From Podocnemis expansa (taxonomy: Eukaryota > Chordata > Testudines > Podocnemididae), in NCBI GenBank assembly GCA_007922195.1, contig ML681992.1, positions 37,599,614 through 37,663,613 on the forward strand: a stretch of DNA of 64,000 bases, read 5' to 3'. The translations under genes were made by a program, and so were the position numbers. The notes below the pieces were generated by a model that saw only the letters and a program-made list of their open reading frames with translations, was not told where the DNA came from and ran no database searches. Position 1 is the first letter of the stretch; each line of letters opens with the position of its first letter. Of this stretch, positions 44,260-55,962 are shown piece after piece.

Positions 44260-45215
44260 TTCAACTGAACTGAACTTGCTAAGCAGGGTGCCTGGATGCC
44301 ATACCTCTGTGAGAGGTTGAGGGGGTGGGAAGAGGTGACCCTCACAGGAGCTGTGGGCTCTGCTTAACCTGCCTCTCCTCATTGTTCAAAGACAGAGCTA
44401 ATTAAGGCTCCCTGAGGAGTCTTTTTTGTTCAATGATTGCTAGAGCTGAAATCACTTGTTGTGAGGCAGCATCACCTGCCCAGCTTGCTCCAGCAGTGAC
44501 ATTCCCCCACTAAGAGCTGCAAATCACTCATAGCGGAATGGAACCTCAAAAAACCCAACTCACAGAGATCATAGTAGAGAAGCAGCTGGCATCAGAAGAT
44601 GACAGTGTGCCTCAGCAATGGCTGACAAGGCAGTTAACAGTACAGCTGGTATCAGAGTGGCTGGCGGCATGGCATGTGGAACAGAGCAATGGGTGACCAT
44701 TGGAGTACAATGGCAGACAGGAAGATAGCAGAGCAAGCGAGGCACCTTCCACTCCTCCCCTAGAGGGTGAGAGGCAAACCCTGCAGATGCACCTTTGAAC
44801 TCTAAGTCTTCTCTTACCAAGAACAGTTGTGAGTGGGATGTGGTGAAGGGAGGAGCACATTAAAGGAGTTTTTGATTGCTGGACTTAAGAACCTGAGGCA
44901 AAAGGACACACTGCCCAAGGAAATGCGAGGTGGATGTTTTGCTCTTGATTTTATGCTTATGAATCCTGCTTGTGACATTTTTCCAAGTTAATGGAAAGTT
45001 ACTTTCCCCCTTTTACTGAGTCCTCTTTTCTATACTCAGACTGTGCTTGTGAGAAGGCAAGAATTGCTTCTAGAGACACTCAAGGGGTGGTATGCAATTG
45101 TCCCAGATTACTGGATGGGAGCTTGAGTCAGTTTTGTGCTGAATAGTAGAAGAGGACCCTTGAGATACAGAATCCATCCCTTGTGCCAGAGATTCCTATG
45201 GCCAGAAGGGTTGCA
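44260..45215 (+). mobile_element. LTR-like block, plus strand
   Basis: The stretch from 'gctggacttaagaacctgag' through 'cacactgcccaagg' to the end 'ggccagaagggttgca' has an order I know from a turtle retroviral LTR family. The minus-strand block at 17.6-18.9 kb ends with the same 'cagaagggttaca' signature. The 5' limit is not determined, and no target duplication or coding region was found. A MITE-like right end (tctactgtagaccttgcc, 45376-45393) follows. Confidence 0.5.
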
Positions 45216-46039
45216 CTGGCAAAACCCATAGAGCAAACACCTTATTACAGCCATAAAAGTGCATTTGCCAGGATAGATTATTTCACTCACTGAACAGCAA
45301 AATAATTTTTTTGCCAATATAAACTGTAGTCACAGTAGGAAAATTTGCTGGTATAGCTTTACCAGCAAACTGTTTCTACTGTAGACCTTGCCAAAGGGCT
45401 AATGAGTTCTGAAATATATGAACGTGGGCTAAGCTTGAGACTAGGCTTGAGACTTGAATTAGTTTGATATCCTTAGAGTGATAATGTGAGATTTGGAGTT
45501 TTTGTTTGTACCTGAAGAATCTAATCTAAAAGCTAATTAGAGCTAGCTTCTGCTGGTGTGGTATTCTATGTATAGTCTAGATGAAATGTTATGAACCATT
45601 GAGAAAGTGGACATTTGCCAGAGTTAGCATCTATATTGTTCTCTGAAACTTCCTGATTGTTTCATTGGTATTTAACCAAAACCCTTATTGAAAGATCTTA
45701 CTGATTTATATAGGGTAAAACCAATATTATATAAGTTTTAATAATGTTCTTTAGAAATTAATACAAAATTCAAACTTTTTTTTAGACTTTGTGGATGTTG
45801 AGTTCTACTAAAGGGATTTGATTGTCTATTAAATTCTGTAGAATGCTTAAAATAAACATATAGAACAATTATTTTGTGTTTCATTTCTGTATGATATTTA
45901 TAAGGAATTTAAGCATTGATTATGAAAGTGTAAGGGGATTATTTTAGACTGAATCTTTTATATATACCAATCTTATTACTGATATTTATCTGAAAAGCCT
46001 CATAAACATTAATTTATCCTAACTTTTTGTAAGTTTAAA
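45216..46039. other. Unassigned non-coding sequence
   Basis: Apart from the MITE-like end at about 45376-45393, nothing recognised. Confidence 0.4.
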
Positions 46040-46190
46040 AGGTATTATGTCCATTTTACAGATGAAAAACGGGAGCATGAAAAGTCTGAATGACTAGCCC
46101 ATAGTCACACAGGAATCATGTGGCTACGTCATGAATTGGACTCAGATTTCCTGAGCATCAGTCCAGTGTTTTACACAAGAGACTTCCATT
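46040..46190 (-). repeat. MIR-like SINE, reverse orientation
   Basis: 'ttatgtccattttacagatg', 'aaaaacgggagcatgaaaag', 'actagcccatagtcacacag', 'attggactcagatttcctga' follows the reverse MIR order closely. Confidence 0.75.
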
Positions 46191-47379
46191 CCCACTTACG
46201 ACTGCTTTTAATCACCTTGAACTAGTGTGCAGGAGTGTACCATTTGAATAGAAATACAGCACTGTCCTTTTCAGTATGTATGTTCATCTTTGTTGCATTG
46301 CTGTGTACTATTATTATGCTTTATGATTCTTCAGTAATTTATGAATGTCACAGAGTGATTGCCTTAGGACTAATACAGGTCACCCAGTAATGAAAAGATA
46401 TGTGACTACCTTCCACTAATGCCATAGACACAAACTGGTTAACTTCTTTTCATATCGTATAATGGTAGTCACAGGCACAGATGATATGTCTTAGCCTTTT
46501 TCTGCATTGCCAGCTGAATAAAAGGAAAGAAAATGCAAGATTTAGCACAAGAGACCAGCTGGGTGCGAAAGGCTGATAATCATGGCAGTTTTAAACTTGT
46601 CAATAGTGCCAATACAGGAAAACCTGTGAGTTTGCTCCAGCAAATCTTTCTGTGACTGTTTAAAATATTACATTTCTTTAGTTTTAAGAAGAAAAATCTC
46701 ACCCATGAAACCAGTACCCTGAAATAAAAAGCTAAGATGCAAAACCCATTCGTATATTGATTTTTCGACAAAATATCCTTTGCATACAAAAGACTGCTGA
46801 GTCAAGCCTATGAAACTGATCATTGAACTCAGCTGCAAAGCATTTGCTTGGGGAATAGATGCATTGAACAAAATATAATCTGGCAAATAAAATATTAATG
46901 AATTCTGAAATATATACACATGGGCTAAGTTGGACCATGATTTGTTGTGTTATAATTAATTAGAGATATTCCATGATTATAAAGTGAGAGCTGTTTACAT
47001 ATTTGCACTTGAAAATTCTCTTATAAAAGCTGCAGGACCCAGATATTAATAGTAATAGGAGCCATTTAAAGATAAGAAAACTTGATATTACAGTTGCAGT
47101 TTGAATAAGCAGTTTGCATAATTATTATGTTGTTTGAGCATCCATTACTGATGAGATGAACTGAATGATCTCATTTTTCTCATCAGCAAGCAGCAGCAGC
47201 AGATTCACATGGCTATAATGTAGCCATGGTGCCACATAGAATGGATTTCCATCTTAAACAGTCCCTTGCAATTCTTTTTCCTTCATCAGGAGTTATTGTG
47301 GAAGGATTTAGTCTTCTTAAATCCCTCAAAATTGCATTTTCCAACCTCAGTCATGGCTGACCTCATGTTCTGTGTCCTT
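46191..47379. other. Unassigned AT-rich sequence
   Basis: No recognised feature. Confidence 0.4.
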
Positions 47380-48311
47380 TGACCTCACCTCTGTAACTAT
47401 TCTGTAGAAGCATAACTCCTGCACATTGGAAATGTCCCCACCATAGCAGTCATCATGGTCTTGATTGGTGCAATGTTGAAACTTGTAGGGATTGTCTGTG
47501 TCTCCACCTCAGAATCAAGCCAACAAATGTTAAACATATGCCAGAACTTTTGAGTTTGAAAATTGTTTCATTTTCTCTTGACTATTTTAACATCCTTTTT
47601 TCTGCTCCACATGACACAGTTGTCATCACCAGAGATTGAATCCTCATATCTTAGCTGTCACTCAGACTTCTTACTGCCAAACAGAGGCTTCTGAAGACAC
47701 CGAAATGCCACTGATCCAAGACCAAGTTGACATGTGACTTCTTACAGTTATAGAATTTCCTACTGTCAACTTGCTATCCAGGCAGATAAAACTATTCACC
47801 CTTTTTGGATGTCATTACTAGCTCTTTTCAAAGTCGGTAAGTCATTCATTCTTTTTCTTTTTATAGGAGGCATACATAACTTTACTTTTATCACTGCTGA
47901 TCTTAAGTCCCTGCAGTTTATCCACATTAGCTTTAATTGGTCAATGGTCTTTCCAAATAAGGTAGTAACTATCATCCACAGAATTGAGAACCTCTAAAAT
48001 GAATCTTTAAATTTCACACTTTCCACTTTGGGCTCCATCAGCTTTGTGATGAAGTAATCTATTAAAACGATAAATTATGTAGGTGAGAGAATGCATTGTT
48101 TGCATTCTCATGAATCTCCAAAAAGCAGTCTGTAATTCAACGGCTGACCCTCTTACAACTAAATGTACCATGGTGAAGTTCTTTCATTATGCACACTCTA
48201 ATGGCAGTTACCCCAAACTGAAATAGTAATAAATACAGTGTTAATCAACACAGTCATCAAAAGCAACAGTGAAGCTTATAAATCTGATGTTGGCTTCCCT
48301 TTTGTTCTTCT

Positions 48312-48902
48312 TGTAGAGGAATTCTCAGTAAGCAGGGGCCACAAACTTAGTGAGGAGTGGAGCTTTATTCTACACAGCTGCGGACCCAAGGGCAAGTACA
48401 CAAGAGCCCTGAGAATAGTGTATGTTATTCTTATACAGTGACACATTACATCATATTACAAAGCATAATCTATTGCTGTATAGCCAATTAACCTATGGGT
48501 CCCTCCTTTTTGCAACAAAATTCCCCCAATTACAACCCCTTCTTTTGACCCGCCTTACCCCCACATAACCTCCGATCATAATTCACCTGCGCCACAGGCC
48601 TCTGGCTTTGTCATAGGCTGGCCCAAACGGGTTTTCTTTCCTCTGGGGTAGACTGACCTTTTAGAATTCTGCAGGCAAATCCAAACACCTTCTCTGCCTC
48701 TAAATTTCAGTACACAGTTTGTCCTTGAAGCGCAGGCACAGGCTCAGCAAAGCTCCTTACAGCTGCCTTATCAGTTAGTTGTTTACACTGGCCCTCTTCC
48801 AGGAGTGCTAGAGAAACTGCAGCTTCTTTCCCTCCTACTCCAGGCCTCCTAAGCTATCTGTGTCTCAACACTGTTAGGCCTCAGCCAAGGAATTCTTCCA
48901 CA
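48312..48902 (-). mobile_element. Solo retroviral LTR (591 bp)
   Basis: On the minus strand it starts TGTGGAAGAATTCC and ends AGAATTCCTCTACA, with short imperfect inverted ends and the TG...CA rule. A TATA-like gtataagaat lies at about 48428-48436, followed by AATAAA (plus-strand tttatt at 48364-48369), a normal U3-R-U5 spacing. No internal genes or second LTR is present, so it is a solo LTR left by recombination. Flanking duplication is not clear (agac versus agaa). It lies in the old LINE, so it is younger than that LINE. Confidence 0.78.
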
Positions 48903-49167
48903 GTCTAGTCATTTTTTCAGTAATATTCCACAAAGTATATATAGCATGGATTTTAAATGCAAACCACACAGTGTGTCTCTCATTTTATGTTTGAGACAGT
49001 TCTTCAGTCAGTTTAGTAGTATGATTGTAAATACCTTCCCTGGTACTGACAGCAACATTATTCCCTGATAATTTGAACAAAACAATTGCATACCCTTAGG
49101 ATGATATAGCCTTTTGTTTAATCGTTTGGAATATGACCACTTTCCCAGACTTTTAAGTAGACTCTGC

Positions 49168-49562
49168 AGCTATGTGTACATCTAAAAATTTAGTTTGGAC
49201 TTGCAAGTCCAAACTAAATAAGTACAAGGTTAGTCCAAACTAGCCTTGGGCTAGTTTAAACTAACCGTGGCTTTTTAGTTTGAACTAGCCATGTGTTCTA
49301 GTTCGAACTAAAGTTTTAGTTCAAACTAGAATGTGTGGCTAGTTCAAACTAATGGCTTAAACTTAAAAGGTTCAAACTAGCCATTATTTTTGCATATTGC
49401 AATTGCACAGAAGTCCAGACTAACCACCGGGTCTTACTAATTCAGAGTCCAAACTAAGAAATTTCTCAGTTAGAACTAGGCAAAGCCTAGTATGGCCAAG
49501 TGCTAAATTAGTCCCGATTAAGTTTCCTTAGTCTGGTTTAAATTGGCAGTGTAGACATAGCC
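49168..49562. mobile_element. Palindromic MITE with Harbinger-like ends
   Basis: Ends agctatgtgtacatc and (reverse) ggctatgtctacactgcc. The body is built from agtttgaactag/ctagttcaaact words and includes a perfect 30-bp palindrome at 49189-49218 (half-site tttagtttggacttg). No clear 3-bp duplication. Inserted in the old LINE. Confidence 0.75.
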
Positions 49563-49909
49563 TGGGAAGCCAGTAAATCAAACCTGAACTCCACTCTTTA
49601 ATAGGTCTGCTGGAATGTGATCAAGACCAGGTGTTTTATCACTTCATAATTGCTTGACTACAATTATTGCTTCCTTTAATGTCATTGCCCCATTTTCTTC
49701 TAGGTTCATTTTTGGATTAAGTTGTAGTTTGCCTCTCGGTTGATGATCTATTAATTAATTTACAAAGCTGCTCATTCCAGTGGTTAAGTTATGCATCAAT
49801 ATCCTTGCAATATTTTCCTTTTTTTTTTTTAAGTTGTGGAAGCTGTGATAATAGAGACCCAATTAAGGCATTCAAAGTCTCTAATATGCATTCCTGCTCA
49901 TGTCTTTTA

Positions 49910-50327
49910 GGGTACATCTACACTGGAGCATTAGGTCAATTTAAGGAAGGTTAAGTTGACCTACAGACTTCTGTGGCCATGTTGGGCTTTTATTAAGTCA
50001 ACTTAACCACTTCCCTAAATCATCTTAATAACCTCACCTCTTAGGGTCAACTAAATGCTTAAGTCAACTTTATTAAGTCAACTTAAGCCAATGTAGATGG
50101 GGAAAGGCCTTAAGTCGACCTAACTGGCACTTTTCCAATACAATGTGAGACCGCTACCCACAACGTACCACTCCTCTGTCGACCTAGCACCTGCCAGTGC
50201 GGATGCAGGCAATTGACAGGAGTTTTCAGTGTGGACTCTCTAAATCAACTTAACAAGGTCAACTTAAAGTGGACTTAAAGCAACCTTGTTAGGTTGACTT
50301 AACAGAGCCTCCAGTGTAGACATACCC
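49910..50327. mobile_element. PIF/Harbinger-like MITE, gtcaactta subtype (418 bp)
   Basis: Ends gggtacatctacactgg and (reverse) gggtatgtctacactgg agree at 15 of 17 positions; perfect TTA duplication at 49907-49909 and 50328-50330. The interior has many taagtcaacttaa words, like the 16.9-17.1 kb part of the composite cluster. Non-coding. Confidence 0.9.
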
Positions 50328-50330
50328 TTA

Positions 50331-52014
50331 GAGACTTCCTCAGTATGCTATGCCATACACTATTACTGTGAATAATGGTATTTACAACAAGCATTTCCAT
50401 CTTGTTGAAGACAGCTCTTTCCTTCTTTTGCTCATTTACTTGTGTTGAGTAACATCTTATTCCACAAATGCTCCTAAAATACTATTATTCATGAATAAGG
50501 CTATCAGCATCTGGACCCATGATTCCATAAACTCTGCCAGGAATCAACTCCCCTCTCTCCTTCCATACACCCATCCTGATTTATCCTCTTCCCCACAATC
50601 CCCCCTCTTTCCTCAACTCCTTGCCCCTGCTAACAAGCATCCCTAAATTCCCCCTCCTTTCTAAATACCTTGCCCTGACCAGAAAGTATTTGCCTGTGTA
50701 ATTTATTTTGTTTTTAAAATGTCTTCAGGGCGTTCTGAATTCCCTGCTGTTCTTAGGTTGTATTTTCCCAAAATATATATATATTTTTAAAAAGTGACAA
50801 TTTCAGATTGTAGCAATGTACATCTTTCACCCCTTTCAAAAGCTCAGCTGACATTGGGTTTGAATTTACAGCACTTAACCCTTGCACAGGTTTGATGACT
50901 GTAACAACTCTTCACCTACTCCACCAACTCCTGTTACTCATGGCTGGCTATCAGCCTCTTTGGCCCCTTTCTCTACACGTGCTGAATGTAATCCATTTAA
51001 CTTGTGGGTGTTAGGCACCTGACTAAAATGAAATCTAATTGTTTTCACTAATAAAACAGTGATTGTTTTACTCCTTCAAAGGCGTAGTGGGTGGCTGACA
51101 CTCTTCAGCAACTAAGAGCCTGATACAATGATCAAGTCTTGGATTGATCCATTTGTATGAGCAAAATTATATAGGTAGAAATAATGAAATAAAGAAAAAC
51201 ATTTTTCTTCCACTAGGGCTGTCTCAGAAACCCCAAATTTGGATCACTCACCCTAGTCACTGCCTCCATGAGGCACACAAAATTTCAAGGCACTTGGAGT
51301 AACTGGCTTTTGGAGCAAATAAGAGTCAAGTTTTAACCAGAAGACTGATCATAACCTTAGTGATAGCACATTTCTCAATCTGCTGTAATAAAAAGTGCTT
51401 ATGTCCCAAAGCTACTGGTTAGTGCTTCTTCCCAGGAAGAGAGCAGTGGAGCAGACTCTGCCACTAGCCTGAAGGAAGGGCTGGGGGTTCTTTGACCCCA
51501 GCATGGCACCGTCCTAGCTACAACACTGGTGGCAAAAATGGAAACAGGTATTGCCTGTGGTCTGGGCCTCACAGGCTTGCAGACTCACCCACTCCATGGG
51601 AAAAAGGGGTGCTACACCAGCCTGCCTAAAGCCATCCATAACAGTGGGGCCAACAGACATGGAAGGTGGGCGTACAAAAAGACTTACTCAAAGCAGGGTG
51701 CATTTACCCCAGGCCTATTTCACCAGACAGAGAAGACTGTTACCTGGCAAAGCTGAGGAGAAACTTTGCCACAACATGAGTGCATGCGTGTGTGCATGAG
51801 TGCGTGCATCTGTTTGTGTGTATGTGTGTGCAATATGTTCATACATAATTGACCAACTGGTAAATTTCTGCAAGTGTCCAGATTACTATGGCTCAGTACC
51901 ACTTGAATAGGATAAACTAGGAGGAAAATATAACAGGAGCTCTCCAAATACATATTCCTTTTGTTATTCCAGAAAAATAGTTATGTTCTCACATGGGAAT
52001 TGCTCCAAGGAGAC
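50331..52014. other. Unassigned non-coding sequence
   Basis: Short frames only; 51529-51799 is open in two frames but shows no domain. A GT-rich simple repeat occurs at about 51781-51833. Confidence 0.4.
51781..51833. repeat. Imperfect GT-rich simple repeat
   Basis: tgcatgcgtgtgtgcatgag-type run. Confidence 0.8.
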
Positions 52015-52017
52015 AAA

Positions 52018-53406
52018 GGCTATGTTCACACCTAAATGCTTATTTCAGAATAAGTTAATTTTGAAATAAGCTAATTCGAAATAAAACCCTTAATTCAATT
52101 TAACTGAAATCAAATTAAGGAAAAATACCAAATCGAAATAGCAAGTCCAGACACAGGGCTTGCTATTTTGATTCAGGAGAGGAGCACCCTGGGAGGTGTG
52201 GCAACATGGCCACCTGACAGGGCCATGTTGCCACCCAGTCCCCTGCCTGGATCTCACCAGGTAGGGGAAAAAGCACACAGGGCAGGGATCCCCTGCCCTG
52301 CCTCCCACACTGCTGGTAGGGCAGCAGGGGAGGGACCATCGGGCACCCCTACTGCCGCCCAGGGGGCAGGTCCCGCAACTGGCTGGCCCTGCAAGAGGGG
52401 CTTGCCAGCAGCAGGGGAATGGCCGGTCCCAGAACTGGCTTGCAGGGCTTGCCTGCTGCCAGCCCAGTGGGGGGTCCCAGAGCCGGCTCCCCCGGCTTGC
52501 CATGGGTGCTGGCAGCTAGCATGGTGGCGGGTGTGGGAGCCCACTTGCCCTGCTGTGGCAGGGGCAGAGTTCTCCGGTGCCCTGGTCCCCCAGCCCCTGC
52601 CCACCTGCAAATGGCTAGGGGCGATGTTGGGTGGCGAGTCCCTGGCCACTTGCAAGCAGCCAGGGGAAGTGCAGGCTCCCCAAGCCCCTGACTGGCTCTG
52701 CAAGCTGGTCAATTTCACAAGGTGAAATAGACCAGACTACAGGCTTGTGAAATTGACCAGCTTGCAGAGCCTGTCAAGGGCTCGGGGAGCCTGCACCCCC
52801 TCTGGCTGCTTGCATGTGGCCAAGGGCATGCCACCCGATAGTGCCCCTGGCCGCTTGCAGATGGGCAGGGGCTGGGGGACCAGGGCACCAGAGAGCTCTG
52901 CCCCACCCAAGAGCTAGCAGCGGGGCATGCCAGTCTGGCACACACCACCCCACCAGGGCTTTAGCCGCCGAGAGCAAACAGCAGGTCAAGCCAGTCCTGC
53001 ACCTGCCGCCCTGTTGGGACTGTGGCTGCCAAGCCCAGCTTGCGGGCAAGGTGGCTTCCGCACCACCACCACCCCCACCTGCTGCACCTCCCTGCACGCT
53101 GCCTCAGCACCCTGGCTAGGGTGCTGATGGGCTTCCTGGCCAGGGTGCTGGGGGGGTGGGACTTCCTCCCAGGGTGCATGGGTCAATTGGTATATCTATA
53201 TGTGGGGCATATCAATATAACAGCCAGATGGGGTTATTTAGAAACTACAATTTCAAAATAACTCTCATTTTGATATATAATGAGGTTTTATTATATCAAA
53301 ATGATTTTCCTTATTTCGAAATAAGGAAACGTCATCTGAAGGTGACTTTTTTAAAATCGAAACAACAATCGTTGTTTCAATTTAAAAGCAACATGTGGAC
53401 ACAGCC
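52018..53406. mobile_element. Long Harbinger-like element with GC-rich core (1.39 kb)
   Basis: Ends ggctatgttcacacct and (reverse) ggctgtgtccacat, flanked by AAA on both sides (52015-52017, 53407-53409), a variant of the TWA target. The arms carry gaaataa/ttatttcg words. The core at about 52190-53180 is GC-rich, made of repeated 'gcttgcctgctgccagc' and 'ctggccacttgcaagcagcc' modules, with a large inverted pair meeting at about 52735 (agctggtcaatttcacaa and its complement). It shares a 'caccctggc-agggtgctg' segment with the 32.1-33.0 kb element. A frame of 185 codons (52168-52725) lies in this core and has no recognisable domain. Confidence 0.75.
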
Positions 53407-53409
53407 AAA

Positions 53410-54922
53410 GTGATTTAAGAGATCAGTGAAAGGAAATAACAGTGTGTTGCCTGGACCTTTTGATCTCCTGCTTTCCCCTATACTTCAGATCTATGGTGAA
53501 CTTTCAAAAATCTATTAATTTTTCTTCCGCTGGATTCAATGCAGGGAGATTTCATATAACATCAGAGAATGACATGCATGTTAGGAAATATCATTGGCCC
53601 CTTTGTCATTTTCTATTTCTCTGACTTCCTTCATAACTTCCTAATTTATATTATCAAAATCCAAATTCCTTTGATTCTCTCACTAGGCACTTTTCTAAGT
53701 AGATATCTCTCTATTTGTTTGTTTGTTTATTTATTATTTGTAATACAAAAGGACCTAAAGACCCAACCAAGAGCAGGATCCTGTTAGCTTAGGTAATAGC
53801 ACAACACATATGGCCAGATCAGTACTTTATCGTCTGCTCTGAACAAGGGCAGCCCAGAAAGTGGATACTGACTCCTTGAATCACAGTGCGCCTCTTTGTC
53901 TCCCTCTTGCTCCAGTGAGGATGTAAATATGTTGGGCCTATTCCTGGAACAGTTATGTCACCTAGCATACTGATACAGCTGTGCTGGCTGGCCAATTTGG
54001 GGTGTGGAGCCATGGCTTCATCCAGTCCCTGCCCCATCTCCATCCCTTCTTGCTACCCTTTCCTCCTATTCTCACTCCTCTCTGCTGCAGGGAAGGAGTG
54101 GGTCTTCCAGTGTTTTTGTACCTTTTCTAGCAATACAAATAAATGGGTGCCATCCTTGTGGATTATGAACACTAACCAGGAATATGTATGTGTAAAAGTA
54201 GTAAAAAGAAAGACTGTATTCTCTATTCACTTCTCCTTGGAGATCTGTTCTTCAAGTCTCTCATTCTCTTTCCATTCTACTTTTTCTGTTCTTTCTTGCT
54301 GCAGGGCTCTGATTTATGAAGGGAAGAGCAAGACAGCACAACACTAATTCATTGCATTAATAGGTGCCATCCAAATATAATTTTATTCTCCTCAAGCTAT
54401 TAATCTGTGCCATGAAATTACTTTGCCTGAAAGTTTTTTCTCTTGACTTTTTTATAACTCAGGATGTTCACAAGTTTATTGGATCTTATGAAATAGCTTC
54501 AGAAGCGTATACACAAATAGAGATTTCTCATGGGCTCCATTGATGCCATACTAACGTTAATAATTTCCACTACAGGGAATGAAACTGACTGTTGATAATG
54601 CTTCTTTGGTGTCTTACAACTTGCATATTCAGTGCGTACAACAGTGTAAAGTGAGTGTAAAAATCTGCTACATAAGAATTCTCCTCTTCACTCTTACTGG
54701 AACTAAATATGTAGTAGCCTTTTTTTGTCTGTGTCTCTTTGTCTTGGTTATACCCTGATTCATAGGTACTGTGCAAAAGAATTCAGTGTATTAATGAAGG
54801 ATGGGAAAAGGAGATGGATATTGATGTTGGAATCTCTCCATTCAGCAATGAACTATTTACAGAGTAGCAGTGGGGAGAATATAAGCAGGAATTCACAAAC
54901 TGAGGGTCATGGCCACTTAGTG
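53410..54922. other. Unassigned non-coding sequence
   Basis: A T-rich simple stretch (gtttgtttgtttattta) occurs at about 53718-53735. Nothing else recognised. Confidence 0.4.
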
Positions 54923-55466
54923 CAGTGTTATTCAAATCATGGGTCAGGACCTATGTTCCCTCTAAGCTGTGCACGCACACACAGGTTGTGAAGCCCGCGC
55001 ACACAACAAAATAAAGTGCGCACAAAAAAATTTAACAGTGCTAATATTTTATGCTACTTTAAGAAGGCTATTTCAAGTAGCATGTTTCAAATAAGGTTTT
55101 GTAATTTATAAAATCATTTCTATCATCATATCAAAATAAAATTTAGACATTATTTGCATCATACACAGTTACTTCATTGCACTCACAAGTTTGACCCCAC
55201 TCACTGGAGTGTGCACAAATTTGGACACTGGTTCCAAAAATTTGTACAAAAGAATTTTTTTGTGCACACAGCCTATGACAAATTAGAGGGAACACTGGTC
55301 AGGACCCAGTACTGGGTTGCAGAGCCTAAGGTAGTGGGTCATGGTGCACCCTGCTGCCACTTCTGAAAGACTGTAATGCATTGTTCAAAGATGTAATTGT
55401 TGGGTTGTGGGCATAAATGATTTTTTTTTCAACTTGGCCCTGAAGAAAAAAAATTGAATACCACTG
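54923..55466. mobile_element. Possible hAT-like MITE hosting another hAT MITE
   Basis: Ends cagtgttattcaaatc and (reverse) cagtggtattcaattt are good inverted repeats. The flanking 8-mers do not match. The H1 element at 54951-55297 is nested inside, since both sides continue across it ('gggtcaggac' / 'gtcaggaccc'). Confidence 0.55.
54951..55297 (-). mobile_element. hAT-type MITE, family H1, long form, reverse orientation (347 bp)
   Basis: Ends ctatgttccctctaa and ttagagggaacactg, with a perfect 8-bp target duplication gtcaggac (54943-54950, 55298-55305). The interior is collinear in reverse with 13575-13931. Confidence 0.95.
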
Positions 55467-55749
55467 CCATGAGTGGGGCCATGAGTTTATTCTGGGGAGG
55501 TTGCAAGCTGTCAGCTTCTGTGCATACTGGACCTCTGGCTGTCAGACTCTGTGAGGCCAGGGCTCTGGGCCTGGGGCTAACAGCCCAAGCCCTTCACAGC
55601 TGGCTGGCTGGAGAGCAGGGCTAGAGGGTGGGTGCCCAGCCTGAAGGCAGCACCAACACTAGCAGCAGCACAGAAATCATGGTGGCATGGCATGAGGGGG
55701 GTCATCACAGGCTGAAATATTTTCAAAGAGGGTTCCAGCAAAACAGAGT
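55467..55749. other. Unassigned non-coding sequence
   Basis: No recognised feature. Confidence 0.4.
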
Positions 55750-55962
55750 TAGAGAACTTTCTTACTCGGAGAGTGGTGAAGCATTGAAATGGGCTGCCTA
55801 GGAAAGTGGTGGAATCTCCATCTTTGGAGATATTTAAGGCTCAGTTAGACAAAACCCTGACTGGGATAATTTAGTGAGAGTGGTTCTGCTTTTTTGGCAA
55901 GAGGTTGGACTAGATGACCTCATGAGGTCCCTTCCAACCCTATGATTTTATGATTCTGTGAA
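55750..55962 (+). mobile_element. CR1 LINE 3' end, short 5'-truncated copy
   Basis: Encodes the last about 40 residues of CR1 ORF2 (decayed: '[16 protein letters not shown]'-like, through 'LDKTLTGI') followed by the 3' UTR 'ggttggactagatgacctca' and the terminus 'ccctatgattttatgattct'. Same subfamily group as the 10.6 and 24.2 kb copies. Confidence 0.92.

Larger units (their letters stand above)
47380..49690 (-). pseudogene. Old RTE/R4-like LINE polymerase, dissected by later insertions
   Basis: Reading the minus strand from 49690 downward with frameshifts allowed, fragments appear in the correct order for a non-LTR polymerase: 'SDKTPGLDHIPADLLKSG' (pre-fingers, about 49640-49590), 'NYQGIMLLSVPGKVF' (about 49080-49030), 'FTVAFDDCVD' (motif A-like, about 48265), 'DYFITKLM' (after motif B, about 48050), 'SVDD' (decayed YADD, about 47975), 'GLKISSDKSKVM' (about 47900) and a C-terminal 'ICWLDSEVETQT'. 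A MITE (49168-49562) and a solo LTR (48312-48902) lie between blocks. It is clearly different from CR1; the exact clade (RTE, R4 or L2) is not settled. Confidence 0.7.

Noticed and set aside
52168..52725. 185-codon open frame on the plus strand
   Set aside because: Lies in the GC-rich repeated core of a MITE; Gly/Ala/Pro/Cys-rich low-complexity translation, overlapping long frames on the other strand, no domain.
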